A stretch of DNA of 48,795 nucleotides, taken from contig JAJYWQ010000032.1 in the NCBI GenBank assembly GCA_021791415.1, forward strand, positions 1 to 48,795, given 5' to 3'. The notes beneath the pieces were generated by a model. That model was given only the letters and a program-made list of their open reading frames with translations. It was not told the DNA's origin and did not search any database. Both the position numbers and the translations under genes were made by a program. Below are positions 1-7,905 of the stretch, piece by piece. Position 1 is the first letter of the stretch; each line of letters begins with the position of its first letter. The DNA comes from a bacterium (GTDB taxonomy: Bacteria; Chloroflexota; Dormibacteria; Aeolococcales; Bog-877).

Positions 1-29
1 CGCAGGTCACCCGGGCTACCTGGAGGGGG

Positions 30-698
30 TCACTCCAACCGGTCCTCGTCTGGCGATGGGGGCGCTGCGGCGGAGCCCGGGTGGGAGATGGGCAGGTTCA
101 AGTTGAAGTGCACCCCTGCCATCCGGATGGAGAAGCAGATGGCGGCCGCCAGGACGGCGACGGCGCCGCCGTAGACATGGAGTTCCAACGCCACCGCGGT
201 GACCGTGGCACCGCAGGCCGCCGGCACGGCGTACAGGCCGCTTGACAGCACAGTAGGCACCTTGCGGATCACCACATCCCTGACCGTGCCTCCACCGACG
301 CCGGTTATGGTCCCGAGGACGACTGACTGGAAGGGGCCCAGGTGGGCGGCGAACGCCGTGGTGGTCCCCGTCACGCAGAACAGCGCCAGGCCGGCGGCGT
401 CGAAGACAGTGATCGACCGTTCCAGGCGAAGCCAGAGCCGGCGGGCGACGAAGGCGATGACACCGGCGCCGGCGCCGACTGCGAGGTAGCGCCAGTCCCG
501 GAACGCTGCCGGGGGCAGCGAGCCGATGAGGACGTCACGGATGATGCCCCCTCCGAGGGCGGTGATGACGGCCAGGACCACGACGCCGACGATGTCCAGG
601 TTCTCGGACTCCATCGCGGTGAGCGCACCGTTCAGCCCAAAGACGAAGGTGCCCAGCAGCTCGAGCACGAGCTGAAGGGTTGACCCTGGGCTCGACAC
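30..698 (-). CDS. TRIC/YadS-type (UPF0126) membrane channel protein
   Basis: Small integral membrane protein of 222 residues, the usual size for the bacterial trimeric intracellular cation channel (TRIC/UPF0126) family. The family duplication is visible: a glycine-rich GGGIIRDV motif near residue 49 and its twin GGGTVRDV near residue 135, each inside predicted membrane helices, six to seven helices in all. The family is thought to conduct K+ or other monovalent cations in the cytoplasmic membrane; substrate here is inference. The frame stays open upstream to 902, but that part lies inside the amidohydrolase gene and is Arg/Pro rich. I chose the GTG at 698, six bases past the amidohydrolase stop; the ribosome site before it is weak (AGAGACG). 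It probably shares a transcript with the amidohydrolase. Confidence 0.85.
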   Translation of the reverse strand: MSSPGSTLQLVLELLGTFVFGLNGALTAMESENLDIVGVVVLAVITALGGGIIRDVLIGSLPPAAFRDWRYLAVGAGAGVIAFVARRLWLRLERSITVFDAAGLALFCVTGTTTAFAAHLGPFQSVVLGTITGVGGGTVRDVVIRKVPTVLSSGLYAVPAACGATVTAVALELHVYGGAVAVLAAAICFSIRMAGVHFNLNLPISHPGSAAAPPSPDEDRLE

Positions 699-703
699 CG
701 TCT

Positions 704-1993
704 CTATTGGCCGGCTGCTGGCGGTGGGGCCAACCAGGCCAGGGCAGCGACGACCATCGCCTGTATGCCGGTGTCCAGGGTTGGCTGGATCACCGGCGCG
801 AAGAGCGCCGAATGGTTGACGGGGATGTCCTGGGCGACGCGTCCCGCCTGCTCGGCGCGTCGATACAGCTCCGGGTCGGTGCCTCCTATCCCCCAGTAGC
901 AATAGGGGACCCCCAGAGATCTGGGGATGTCACTGAAGTCCTCGCTGGCGCTCTGGGCCGGCATGGGCCCAGAGCGGTCGCCGAAGAACGAGGTGAACGC
1001 AGCGGCCACTCTCTGAGTCGTCACGGGGTCGTTGTCGGTGAGGGGGAAGTGATCGAACAGGACGTAATCGGCTGGACTGGGAGATCCCGAGGCCTGACAT
1101 TCGCCGTCGACGATCCTGCGGACGGCGTCGAGAGTTGCCACTCGAGTCTGCTCGCTGTAGCTGCGGACGTTGAGCTCGATAACGGCGTGGTCGGGGATCA
1201 CATTGCTCTTGGTTCCGGCCCTCAGGCTGCCGACCGTGAGGACGACCGGCTCCCCGGGGCGGGTCTCGCGGGCCACGACCGTCTGGAGACGGACCACGAT
1301 CATCGCCGCGAGGACCACGGGGTCGACCGAGGCCTGGGGCATGGAACCGTGCGCCCCCCGCCCGTGGACCGTGATGCGCAAGCTGTCGGCCGCGGAAAGG
1401 GTGGGGCCGGCGTGTGTACCCACCACTCCCGCCGGGGCCGGCAACACATGCTGGGCCAGAGCGACATCCACCTTGGGCAGGAGGCCCGCCAGGCCGTCGT
1501 CGATCATGGCTCGGGCTCCGTCTCCCGTCTCCTCCGCGGGCTGGAAGACGGCCACCACGGTGCCTGTCCAGCTGCTGCGGCTGGCGGCCAAGAGGTGGGC
1601 GGCACCAAGCAGGCACGCGACGTGCATGTCGTGGCCGCAGGCGTGCATGACGCCCACCTGAGGGCCATCTTCATCGGTCACCGTCGTGGCGCTGGCGTAG
1701 TCGAGCCGGGTGGCCTCGGCGATCGGGAGGGCGTCCATGTCCGCCCGCAGCAAGACCACCGGCCCCTCCCCGTTTCGGACCAGGCCGACCACACCGGTCC
1801 CTCCGACACCGGTGTGGGCCTCAACACCCGACGCCGAAAGCCGCGCCGCGATCTTGGCGGCGGTCGCGTGCTCCCGGTGGGAGAGCTCGGGGTGGGAGTG
1901 GAGGTCGCGGTAGAAGTCCGCGGCCCAGATGCGCACGGAGCCGAGGTCTGAGAGGACCGCGGCGACCGCGGACGGCACCGGTAGCTGAGCCAT
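704..1993 (-). CDS. M20 family amidohydrolase (hippurate / N-acyl amino acid hydrolase type)
   Basis: A 429-residue di-metal amidohydrolase of the M20D type, which removes acyl groups from N-acyl amino acids or related amides in the cytoplasm. Visible motifs in order: HSHPELSHR at 32-40, RADMDALP at 83-90 (metal ligand and catalytic Asp), HACGHDMH at 117-124, QPAEE at 151-155 (general base Glu and metal ligand), a GAHGSMP dimerisation-domain motif, and NHSALFAP near the C terminus. Length and motif spacing are typical. The exact substrate cannot be read from sequence; hippurate, indole-acetyl amino acids or N-acetyl amino acids are possible. The TRIC-type gene follows after five bases on the same strand. 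Confidence 0.9.
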   Translation of the reverse strand: MAQLPVPSAVAAVLSDLGSVRIWAADFYRDLHSHPELSHREHATAAKIAARLSASGVEAHTGVGGTGVVGLVRNGEGPVVLLRADMDALPIAEATRLDYASATTVTDEDGPQVGVMHACGHDMHVACLLGAAHLLAASRSSWTGTVVAVFQPAEETGDGARAMIDDGLAGLLPKVDVALAQHVLPAPAGVVGTHAGPTLSAADSLRITVHGRGAHGSMPQASVDPVVLAAMIVVRLQTVVARETRPGEPVVLTVGSLRAGTKSNVIPDHAVIELNVRSYSEQTRVATLDAVRRIVDGECQASGSPSPADYVLFDHFPLTDNDPVTTQRVAAAFTSFFGDRSGPMPAQSASEDFSDIPRSLGVPYCYWGIGGTDPELYRRAEQAGRVAQDIPVNHSALFAPVIQPTLDTGIQAMVVAALAWLAPPPAAGQ

Positions 1994-2051
1994 GAGGCGA
2001 TTGTGCCAGCCCGGGGAGCTGGAAGTGGCGCTTCTGCGCGCCGACTCATCT

Positions 2052-2075
2052 AGTCAGCCAGTCAGCCAGTCAGTC
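2052..2075. repeat. Three tandem copies of an 8-bp unit
   Basis: Two perfect copies of AGTCAGCC followed by a variant AGTCAGTC. They lie in the 164-base gap between the amidohydrolase start and the end of the DUF998-like gene. Could be a slippage-prone simple repeat or a regulator half-site array; no function is assigned. Confidence 0.6.
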
Positions 2076-2157
2076 AAGCTGCCCGGGGCCGCTGTGGTCA
2101 TGGAGTGTTGAAGAGCTATCGCCGGGGGCCTGAATTCATCAGGGAGGGCCGCGCAGG

Positions 2158-2847
2158 CTAGGAAGCGCGGCCGGCGCGGATGGACAGTGCGCTCAGCCAG
2201 CCAAAGGCAGCCCCAATCGCCATCCGCTGGAACACCCCTCCATATTTCGCAAGCGGAGACGAAGGGGCCAAAGCCGCGCCGAAGAGTGCGAAGGTGCCCA
2301 CGACGGAGATGGCTCCTCCCGCGGAATAAACGGCCCAGCGACAGTCACGGACGCGGATGGCGGTGGCGGCGCTGGCGAGGGCGGCGACGGTTGTGCCGGC
2401 AAAGATGGGGATCGCGCACAGGTTGTGCAGCCGCCCGCCCAGGGTTGGCTCGGGCTCCCCGGCGCCCACGATGAGGGGCCGCAATTCGCCGGGCGGCGAC
2501 GGTGGGAATCCGCCAACCGGGTCGGTAACGAACAGTCCAGAGCCCACCAGCCCGATACCGACCCCGCCGACCAGGAGAGGGACCGCGCGTGGACCCACTC
2601 GGCGCGCCGGAGCCCGGCCCAGTTCCCGAGCGGCGCAGCAGTACAGAGAGCCGGTCAGGATGAAGTTGGCGCGCTGGGGCCACCCATGGCGGCCGCAGGC
2701 CAGAGAGCTGACCGGGAGGCGGCGCCAGTCATACCCAGGTCGTTTGGCTCCGATCGCGGTGAAGGCCGCCACGAAGAGCGGCCCCGCCAGGGCTCCCAAG
2801 CCCAAAGCGCCGGCTCGACCTGGGCCAGGTCGGGCAGCGCGCCACAC
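2158..2847 (-). CDS. DUF998-like integral membrane protein
   Basis: About 229 residues with roughly six hydrophobic segments. The N-terminal LAGPLFVAAFTAIG segment, the following KRPGYDWRRLPVSSLA stretch and the GWPQRANF motif match the usual layout of DUF998 family proteins, which are membrane proteins of unknown function. The frame is open to 3024 but the extra part is Arg/Pro/Ser rich with no helix; the GTG at 2847 is a reasonable start although no clear ribosome site precedes it. Transcribed away from the membrane-protein pair at 3240. Assignment is by resemblance only. Confidence 0.6.
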   Translation of the reverse strand: MWRAARPGPGRAGALGLGALAGPLFVAAFTAIGAKRPGYDWRRLPVSSLACGRHGWPQRANFILTGSLYCCAARELGRAPARRVGPRAVPLLVGGVGIGLVGSGLFVTDPVGGFPPSPPGELRPLIVGAGEPEPTLGGRLHNLCAIPIFAGTTVAALASAATAIRVRDCRWAVYSAGGAISVVGTFALFGAALAPSSPLAKYGGVFQRMAIGAAFGWLSALSIRAGRAS

Positions 2848-3239
2848 GCTGGAGAGGGTAAGGCGCCGAGCACTGGCAGAGCCAGATCCGGCGTGTGCCC
2901 AGCCTGTGCAGGAGCGCCCGCCCCTGCGCGCCCTTCTTGAGGGCCTTTCGGGAGAGTCGGGAGGTGCCCCTACAGTTTGCAGCGAGTCGAGGGGCAGAGA
3001 TAGTGCTCGCGGCGGGCACCACAAGCGGCACCGCGCCGATGACGTTCCTCAAATTCCAGGGGACCCGATGGGCCGAACCGGCCCCACCCGCCGGCATTTC
3101 CGTCGTGCGCCGGAGATACGCCGATCCACTATTCTTTGGCTCGCGACCCCGACATGAAGGGCCGCAGCGAGGGTAGTCGCGGTGCGCCCAGTGCCATGGG
3201 GTCCGTCCTGGGGAGGGATGTGAGGACCGGAGGGGAGAG
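2848..3239. other. Divergent intergenic region, 392 bases
   Basis: Separates the minus-strand DUF998-like gene from the plus-strand gene at 3240. Reading frames through it are Arg/Pro/Ser-rich and show no family. A weak plus-strand promoter-like pair, TTGCAG at 2977-2982 and GATAGT at 2999-3004 with a 16-base spacer, is present but lies far from the start codon. Otherwise I see nothing definite. Confidence 0.4.
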
Positions 3240-3851
3240 ATGGCGGAGATGAGAGCCGAGCCTATGTTGGAAGCGGCACGAACCGCGCCTGCCGTGACGT
3301 CCCGGGTCCAGATTGTTCCCCTGCGCGGGCTTCCGGTGGTGGCCGCGGTGCTGGCCGGTCTGGTGTGGGCCATAGCTGCCAACCAGCTGTGGGCGCTGGA
3401 TTTCTTCCACGTGGTCGCGGGCGCCATCTGGACCGTGCTGGACCTGTTCTTGGGGTTCGTCCTCGGTCCGACACTGGCCCGACTCTCGGTGCCCGCCCGG
3501 GCCGAGTTCACCGCGCGGTTCATGCCCAAGATGGTTCTCATCATGCCTCCCGCGGTGGTCTGCACCCTGGCATCGGGGTGGCAGCTCGCCATCCATCTCG
3601 GCAACGTTGGTGCGGCCAGCCCCAACCATGGCTGGATCGTGGCCTCCACGGTGGTGGTGGCGGCGATGGCGCTGATAGCCCTGGGAGTGCTCGAGCCGGC
3701 CAACATCGCGGTGCTGTTCGAGATGCGCAAGCCCCGCCCCAACGGCCAGGTAATCTCGCGCCTCATGCGCCGCTTCATCTTCACCGCGGGCATCACCGGG
3801 GCAATGCAGGTCGCCACCCTGGTGATCATGACCCACCTGGCCACCGTATGA
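3240..3851 (+). CDS. Unknown integral membrane protein (five helices)
   Basis: A 203-residue protein with about five hydrophobic segments (roughly residues 27-47, 55-78, 97-117, 132-155 and 178-200). A HVVAGAIWTVLDLFLGFVLGP stretch with a membrane His is reminiscent of CopD/DUF2269-type membrane proteins, but I do not recognise the family securely. The start is well supported by GGAGGGG just upstream of the ATG at 3240. Its stop overlaps the start of the next membrane protein as ATGA, so the two are probably translated together and may form a complex. Confidence 0.75.
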   Translation: MAEMRAEPMLEAARTAPAVTSRVQIVPLRGLPVVAAVLAGLVWAIAANQLWALDFFHVVAGAIWTVLDLFLGFVLGPTLARLSVPARAEFTARFMPKMVLIMPPAVVCTLASGWQLAIHLGNVGAASPNHGWIVASTVVVAAMALIALGVLEPANIAVLFEMRKPRPNGQVISRLMRRFIFTAGITGAMQVATLVIMTHLATV

Positions 3852-4294
3852 GCCAGGTGTCGGCGCCCGGGAGGGATGGCGGGGACCGAGGGTCGGGTGG
3901 AGTCACCCGGCGGCTGCCGCCGGTCACCGAGCTCTGCATCGGCTCCCTGGCGCTCATGCTGGCGGGTGGAGTCTTCATCGCGGCCAACCTCCCCGGCGCG
4001 GTCCCCCTGGGTCCCCCGGCGGGGCTGCTGGTGGGAGGCGGTATCCTGACCGCACTGGCCATGGGGCTGCTGGCCAAGGCCAGGCCGTTCTCCTTCAAGA
4101 CCTTCTTCCAGGTGGTTCGCTGGGCGCTGCTGGCCTACCTGGTCATCTCCGGCCTGCTCGCCTACGTCTTCATCCGCGATGGGGCCCGCGGACCGATGCT
4201 CGTCGTGCTGGTGGCCACACTCCTCCTCTTCGCGGTGGACGTGCCGACAGTGATCGCGTTCACAGTGGCCCGGCACCAGGAGGAGCCAGGTTGA
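3848..4294 (+). CDS. Unknown small integral membrane protein (four helices)
   Basis: A 148-residue protein with four hydrophobic segments after a short Gly/Arg-rich cytoplasmic N terminus. The ATG at 3848 overlaps the upstream TGA (ATGA), which decides the start over the longer frame that opens at 3365. No family recognised. The translational coupling suggests a partner role with the preceding five-helix protein. Confidence 0.72.
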   Translation: MSQVSAPGRDGGDRGSGGVTRRLPPVTELCIGSLALMLAGGVFIAANLPGAVPLGPPAGLLVGGGILTALAMGLLAKARPFSFKTFFQVVRWALLAYLVISGLLAYVFIRDGARGPMLVVLVATLLLFAVDVPTVIAFTVARHQEEPG

Positions 4295-4445
4295 GGGGAG
4301 CTGACCGGGGACGAGCCGGAGTACTCCGGGCCGACGGCGGTTGCGCCGCCGCCGTCTCCGACAGGTGCTCGGCCACACAGAGGTGCAGTGCCGGGCCTCG
4401 GCGCCCGGGATGGACAGTGGACATCGCGATTGGAAGGAGGAGGGA

Positions 4446-5357
4446 ATGAGACACCTGCGCCTGTCGGCGGCCGCTGCGGTGGCAGCCGCCGCAATACTGC
4501 TGAGCGCCGGGACAGCGCTCGCCGACGGTCCTCGGGGGGGAGGCGACCACGGGCAGACCTGCACAGGCGGGGCCATCGCGTCGGGGACCTACCAGTCACT
4601 GACGGTGGCCGGAGTTTGTACCATCCCGTCGGGCTCGGTGACCGTCCGGGGCAACCTCTTCATCCGGCCTGGGGCGCTGCTGGACGCGATGACCCCGGCC
4701 GCCCTCGCCTCCACGCCGCCGGCATTCGGCCTTCCGGGGTCACTGGCGGTTGGAGGCAGCATCTTCGTTGGCCAGGGCGCGGTGCTCCTCCTCGGCTGCG
4801 GGCCATCGCTGCCCTTCTGCGGATCCAGTTCCACGGTCCAAGAGGACACGGTTCAGGGCAGCATCATCGCCGTCGACGCCCTCGGCGTGGTTATTCACGC
4901 CGTGACTGTGGGCCACGACCTCTCCGTCATCGGCGGGGGTGGCGGGCCGACAATCGCGGACGTCAGCCAACCCGACGCCTGCTTCGGGATCCCCGCGCCT
5001 GCCCCATGGTCCGAGGACCTCGCGGTGGCCAGCACGCCGGTCTACGTCGACGTCGAGGACTCCACCATCGGCGGCAACCTGCGGATGATCGGAATTCAGA
5101 CCTGCTGGCTCGGAGCGCTGCGGAACACGGTGCTCGGCAACGTGCTGGACGTTAGCAACCAGATGGGCGACCCTGACGCCAACGAGGTGCTCAACAACTA
5201 CGTCGGCCGCAACCTTGTCTGCTTCGACAACCTTCCGGCGGTCCACGTCGGCGACTCGCACCAGCCGCCCAACACGGTCGGAGGGATGGCGCTCGGGGAG
5301 TGCGCGTCATCCTCCATCTCCACCCTCGCCCAGGGGTCGCCGGGCGTAGACGACTAG
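4446..5357 (+). CDS. Secreted protein, probable beta-helix or repeat fold
   Basis: A 303-residue exported protein of unknown function. Residues 1-26 form a clear Sec signal peptide (MRHLRLSAAAA, hydrophobic core, then TALADG cleavage region). The mature part has repeating turns of the form short hydrophobic strand, GG/GN, strand (for example SVTVRGNLFI, SLAVGGSIFV, AVTVGHDLSVIGG, STIGGNLRMIG, RNLVCF), which suggests a parallel beta-helix or bactofilin-like surface protein. Several Cys could form disulfides. A strong purine-rich ribosome site (GGAAGGAGGAGGGA) precedes the ATG at 4446. Followed by a perfect hairpin at 5370, so probably monocistronic. Confidence 0.78.
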   Translation: MRHLRLSAAAAVAAAAILLSAGTALADGPRGGGDHGQTCTGGAIASGTYQSLTVAGVCTIPSGSVTVRGNLFIRPGALLDAMTPAALASTPPAFGLPGSLAVGGSIFVGQGAVLLLGCGPSLPFCGSSSTVQEDTVQGSIIAVDALGVVIHAVTVGHDLSVIGGGGGPTIADVSQPDACFGIPAPAPWSEDLAVASTPVYVDVEDSTIGGNLRMIGIQTCWLGALRNTVLGNVLDVSNQMGDPDANEVLNNYVGRNLVCFDNLPAVHVGDSHQPPNTVGGMALGECASSSISTLAQGSPGVDD

Positions 5358-5369
5358 CCACGTGCGGCT

Positions 5370-5393
5370 GGGGACGGCCTCACGGCCGTCCCC
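5370..5393 (+). terminator. Perfect 10-bp hairpin, terminator candidate
   Basis: GGGGACGGCC and its exact complement GGCCGTCCCC flank a TCAC loop, 12 bases after the stop of the secreted-protein gene. No T-run follows, which is common for terminator hairpins in very GC-rich genomes. Confidence 0.55.
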
Positions 5394-5476
5394 GGCCGCA
5401 ACCCGCGGCTGCTTCGATGAGCCGGGCCCCGCCGTAAGCCACCAGGTGGTGCGAGACTAGGGGGAACAGGGGGGCC

Positions 5477-6801
5477 ATGCAGCGCATTCGCGGGCGGCTG
5501 CGGATCTGGACGCTGGGCTTGGCGACCGCGACGGGACTGCTGGCCTGCGGGAATCTGCCGCCTCCGCGCCACCAGCCCACGTCGGCCCCCACGCCGTCTC
5601 CCGGCGACTCGACGGTGGCGGTGGCCCGAGTCTTCCTCCAGGACATGGTGGACCGGGACTATCCGGCCCAGCGGCAGCTGCTGGCCCCCATAGAGCGGGC
5701 GGCCTGGCCATCGCCGGCGGCCAGGTCGGCGATGCTGGCGGCGAAATTCTCCGGTCCCTCCCACGTGGTGGGCTTCTCGCTCGGCCGGCCGGCGGTTGGG
5801 ATGGAGTGGGCCAGCCCGGAGAACCCGCGGGTCCACGTCGCCTCGGCCACCGAGGTGCCGGCGGCGGTCACGGTTTCGAGGCCCGCGGCCCTGGCGCCGC
5901 CGGGGGTCGCGGCGCTCTGCCTTCACACCGATTTGGTTCTGGAGGGGCCCGGTTCCCTACCCGCCACCGCCGGCTACCTCGTGGTCGGTGAGGGGCCAGC
6001 GGCCGTGGAGGCACCGGTGATCGCGCCGGCCGCGTTGCAACTCCGGACCGCCTCGGCGCCCATCCTCATGTACCACCTGGTGGGCCCCTACCCGGACCGG
6101 TCCCAGTACGCCAGCCAGTACAGCTATGAGCTCGACTACGGGCTGACCGTGCCGCCGGATCAGTTCTCCGCCGAGACGCAGTATCTCGTGGCCAACGGGT
6201 CTCAGGCGATCACCATCTATCGCCTCGCCGACTACCTCCTGTACGACCTGCCGCTTCCATCCCGGCCGGTGGTGATCACCTTCGATGACGGCTTCGCCAA
6301 CGAGTGCCAGTACGCACTCCCGGTGCTGGAGGCAGACGGCCTCACGGCCACCTTCTTCCCCTGCAGCGGCCTCATCGGAGTCAGGAACGGGGAGGAGGAG
6401 TGCATGCCGGCAGCGAAGGTCCGCTCGCTCTCCCGGATGGGCTCGCCATTCAGGACCACACCTACAACGACGGCCCGTTCCTCTGGGGGCAGTCCTTGGC
6501 CACGATTCAGGAACTGACGGGCTACAGCGCCCGGGTCCTGGAGGCAATCGCCGGGGAGCCCGTGCAGTTCATCGCCCACAGCGGGCTCTGGCCCTACGCC
6601 TCGCCCGCGGCGTCCGGCCCCGCCCAGGAGCAGCTATTCACCCAGCTCCGGTCCCTCGGATATGTGGGTGGACCTGAGGACAACTGGGTGGGGGGCTTCG
6701 CCTGGGCGGAGTACTCAGAGTCTCTCTGGGAGTGGCCCAGGGTGGGTGCCTATCCTGGCGAGGCCCTCGAGGCGTTCGCCGAGCTCCTGAAGTATGGCTG
6801 A
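5477..6801 (+). pseudogene. Polysaccharide deacetylase-like lipoprotein, frameshifted
   Basis: Two frames together encode one NodB-type protein of about 441 residues once a single base is restored. Frame one begins with a lipoprotein signal (lipobox LLAC, Cys24), a divergent domain of about 165 residues, then the family's PILMYHLV motif (195-202) and the metal-binding TFDDG (268-272). It reaches LSRMG at residue 322 and then drifts into unrelated sequence, ending at 6517. The correct continuation, LAIQDHTYNDGP, is in the next frame and runs to 6801. Adding one G in the GGG run at 6439-6441 joins them exactly. The second motif reads HTYND where active members have H(S/T)xxH, so the second metal His is Asp. 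Could be a decaying gene, a sequencing error, or a non-catalytic carbohydrate-binding relative. Confidence 0.8.
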
Positions 6802-6812
6802 TCCGAGCTGGG

Positions 6813-6818
6813 TACACT
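6813..6818 (+). promoter_or_regulatory. Candidate -10 box of a leaderless promoter
   Basis: TACACT lies seven bases before the GTG at 6826. This spacing puts the predicted transcription start on the start codon, the arrangement of leaderless genes. No good -35 box is seen. Confidence 0.45.
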
Positions 6819-6825
6819 CGGCTTG

Positions 6826-7359
6826 GTGAGGAGGAGAGGAAGCGATCTCGGGTATGCCGCCAGCCTGGCGGCCGCTCTCCCGTCTGTGCCCGCCCCGGCG
6901 ACCGCACCCGTGCTCCTGTCGGCCATCCTCGCCAGTTCCGGTAGCCGTGAGCGAGAGCTACTGGGGAGCGCCCTGCTCGACGTGCTGAACTCAGCCTTCG
7001 GCTTGCCGCCCTGCGCCCTCACCGTCGCGGACCGGCCCCAGGTCCACTCCCGGGACGAGAAGGGCCGCCTGGCACGCGCCACGTACGGCTACTACCGCTG
7101 CCGGGTCCCCAGCTCGGGCCCCCCACAGCGCTGCGCCATCCGCGTGTACCACCGCACCGCGGTGAGGGGCCAGGTGGTCGGCGCCGGCGCGTTCACGAAC
7201 ACCCTGCTCCATGAGTGGGTGCATCACTATGACTTCGCCGGGCTGGGCCTCCGCCGCTCGCCCCACACCGCCGGCTTCTTCGCGCGCTTCCGCCAGCTGC
7301 GCTCCCTTCTGCTCCCGGACATCGCCGCGGAGTCGACCGGGCCGCACTCGGGGCGGTAG
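6826..7359 (+). CDS. HExxH zinc metallopeptidase-like protein (SprT-like)
   Basis: A 177-residue protein with a zinc-peptidase motif HEWVH at residues 129-133 (His129, Glu130, His133) and a downstream His147 in SPHTAGFFARF that could be the third ligand, resembling the HExxH...H layout of SprT-like domains. No signal peptide, but the Ala-rich N terminus is moderately hydrophobic. The start is uncertain: TTG at 6823 or GTG at 6826; the GTG fits the -10 box seven bases upstream, and the AGGAGGAGAGG that would be a ribosome site lies after it. Function is not known; peptidase activity is inference from the motif. Confidence 0.65.
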   Translation: MRRRGSDLGYAASLAAALPSVPAPATAPVLLSAILASSGSRERELLGSALLDVLNSAFGLPPCALTVADRPQVHSRDEKGRLARATYGYYRCRVPSSGPPQRCAIRVYHRTAVRGQVVGAGAFTNTLLHEWVHHYDFAGLGLRRSPHTAGFFARFRQLRSLLLPDIAAESTGPHSGR

Positions 7360-7389
7360 CATCAGGGGCGACACATCCAAGGAGGAGTC

Positions 7390-7875
7390 ATGACGCACCC
7401 GACCTCTCGGCGCCCCCGCCTGCTGCTGGGCCTGGCCGCTCTCGGCGCGGCCCTCCTGGTCGCCGCCTGTGGCACAGGGCCGATCCCCGGGCAGCCGGCG
7501 GGAGCCAGCGGCACTCCGGGCTCCTCGACCTCCACGACTTCCTCCGGGGGCTGCACCGCGGCCAGCGCTCAGAGCGCGGTCACGGTCGACGCCACCAACT
7601 CCCTCAAGTTCGTCCCGGCCAGCGTCTGCCTCAAGGCCGGGGGCACCATCACCTGGAAGAACGTGGGCAACATCTTCCACACCACCACCGACTCCTCCTC
7701 CCTTGCCGCCAACCCGGCCGACGCCGCCCTGCCCAGTGGTGCCAGCTCCTGGAACCAACCCCTGAACCCCGGGGGCTCCTTCTCCCTGAAGCTCACGGTG
7801 CCCGGGACCTACAAGTACTTCTGCATCCCCCACGAGAGCCTGGGGATGCTCGGGCAGATCACCGTCGTCTCATAG
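7390..7875 (+). CDS. Cupredoxin (plastocyanin-like) lipoprotein
   Basis: A 161-residue type 1 copper protein anchored outside the membrane. The signal peptide ends in a VAAC lipobox (Cys27), followed by a Ser/Thr/Gly linker and a cupredoxin domain from about residue 62. All four copper ligands are visible: His97 (NIFHTT), Cys145, His148 (YFCIPH) and Met153 (ESLGM). It should carry electrons at the outer face of the membrane; the partner is unknown and no oxidase or nitrite reductase genes are nearby. AGGAGG precedes the ATG, and a TAGCAT -10-like box sits at 7358-7363. Confidence 0.87.
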   Translation: MTHPTSRRPRLLLGLAALGAALLVAACGTGPIPGQPAGASGTPGSSTSTTSSGGCTAASAQSAVTVDATNSLKFVPASVCLKAGGTITWKNVGNIFHTTTDSSSLAANPADAALPSGASSWNQPLNPGGSFSLKLTVPGTYKYFCIPHESLGMLGQITVVS

Positions 7876-7905
7876 CGCGGGCCACGGCCGGCGCGGGAGG
7901 TCCAC

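Noticed and set aside
2977-3004. TTGCAG/GATAGT promoter-like pair
   Set aside because: About 235 bases from the next start with a weak match; not listed as a promoter.
2729-4576. 615-residue minus-strand open frame
   Set aside because: Antisense to two membrane-protein genes with good ribosome sites and ATGA coupling; Arg/Pro/His-rich with no family, typical of GC-rich shadow frames.
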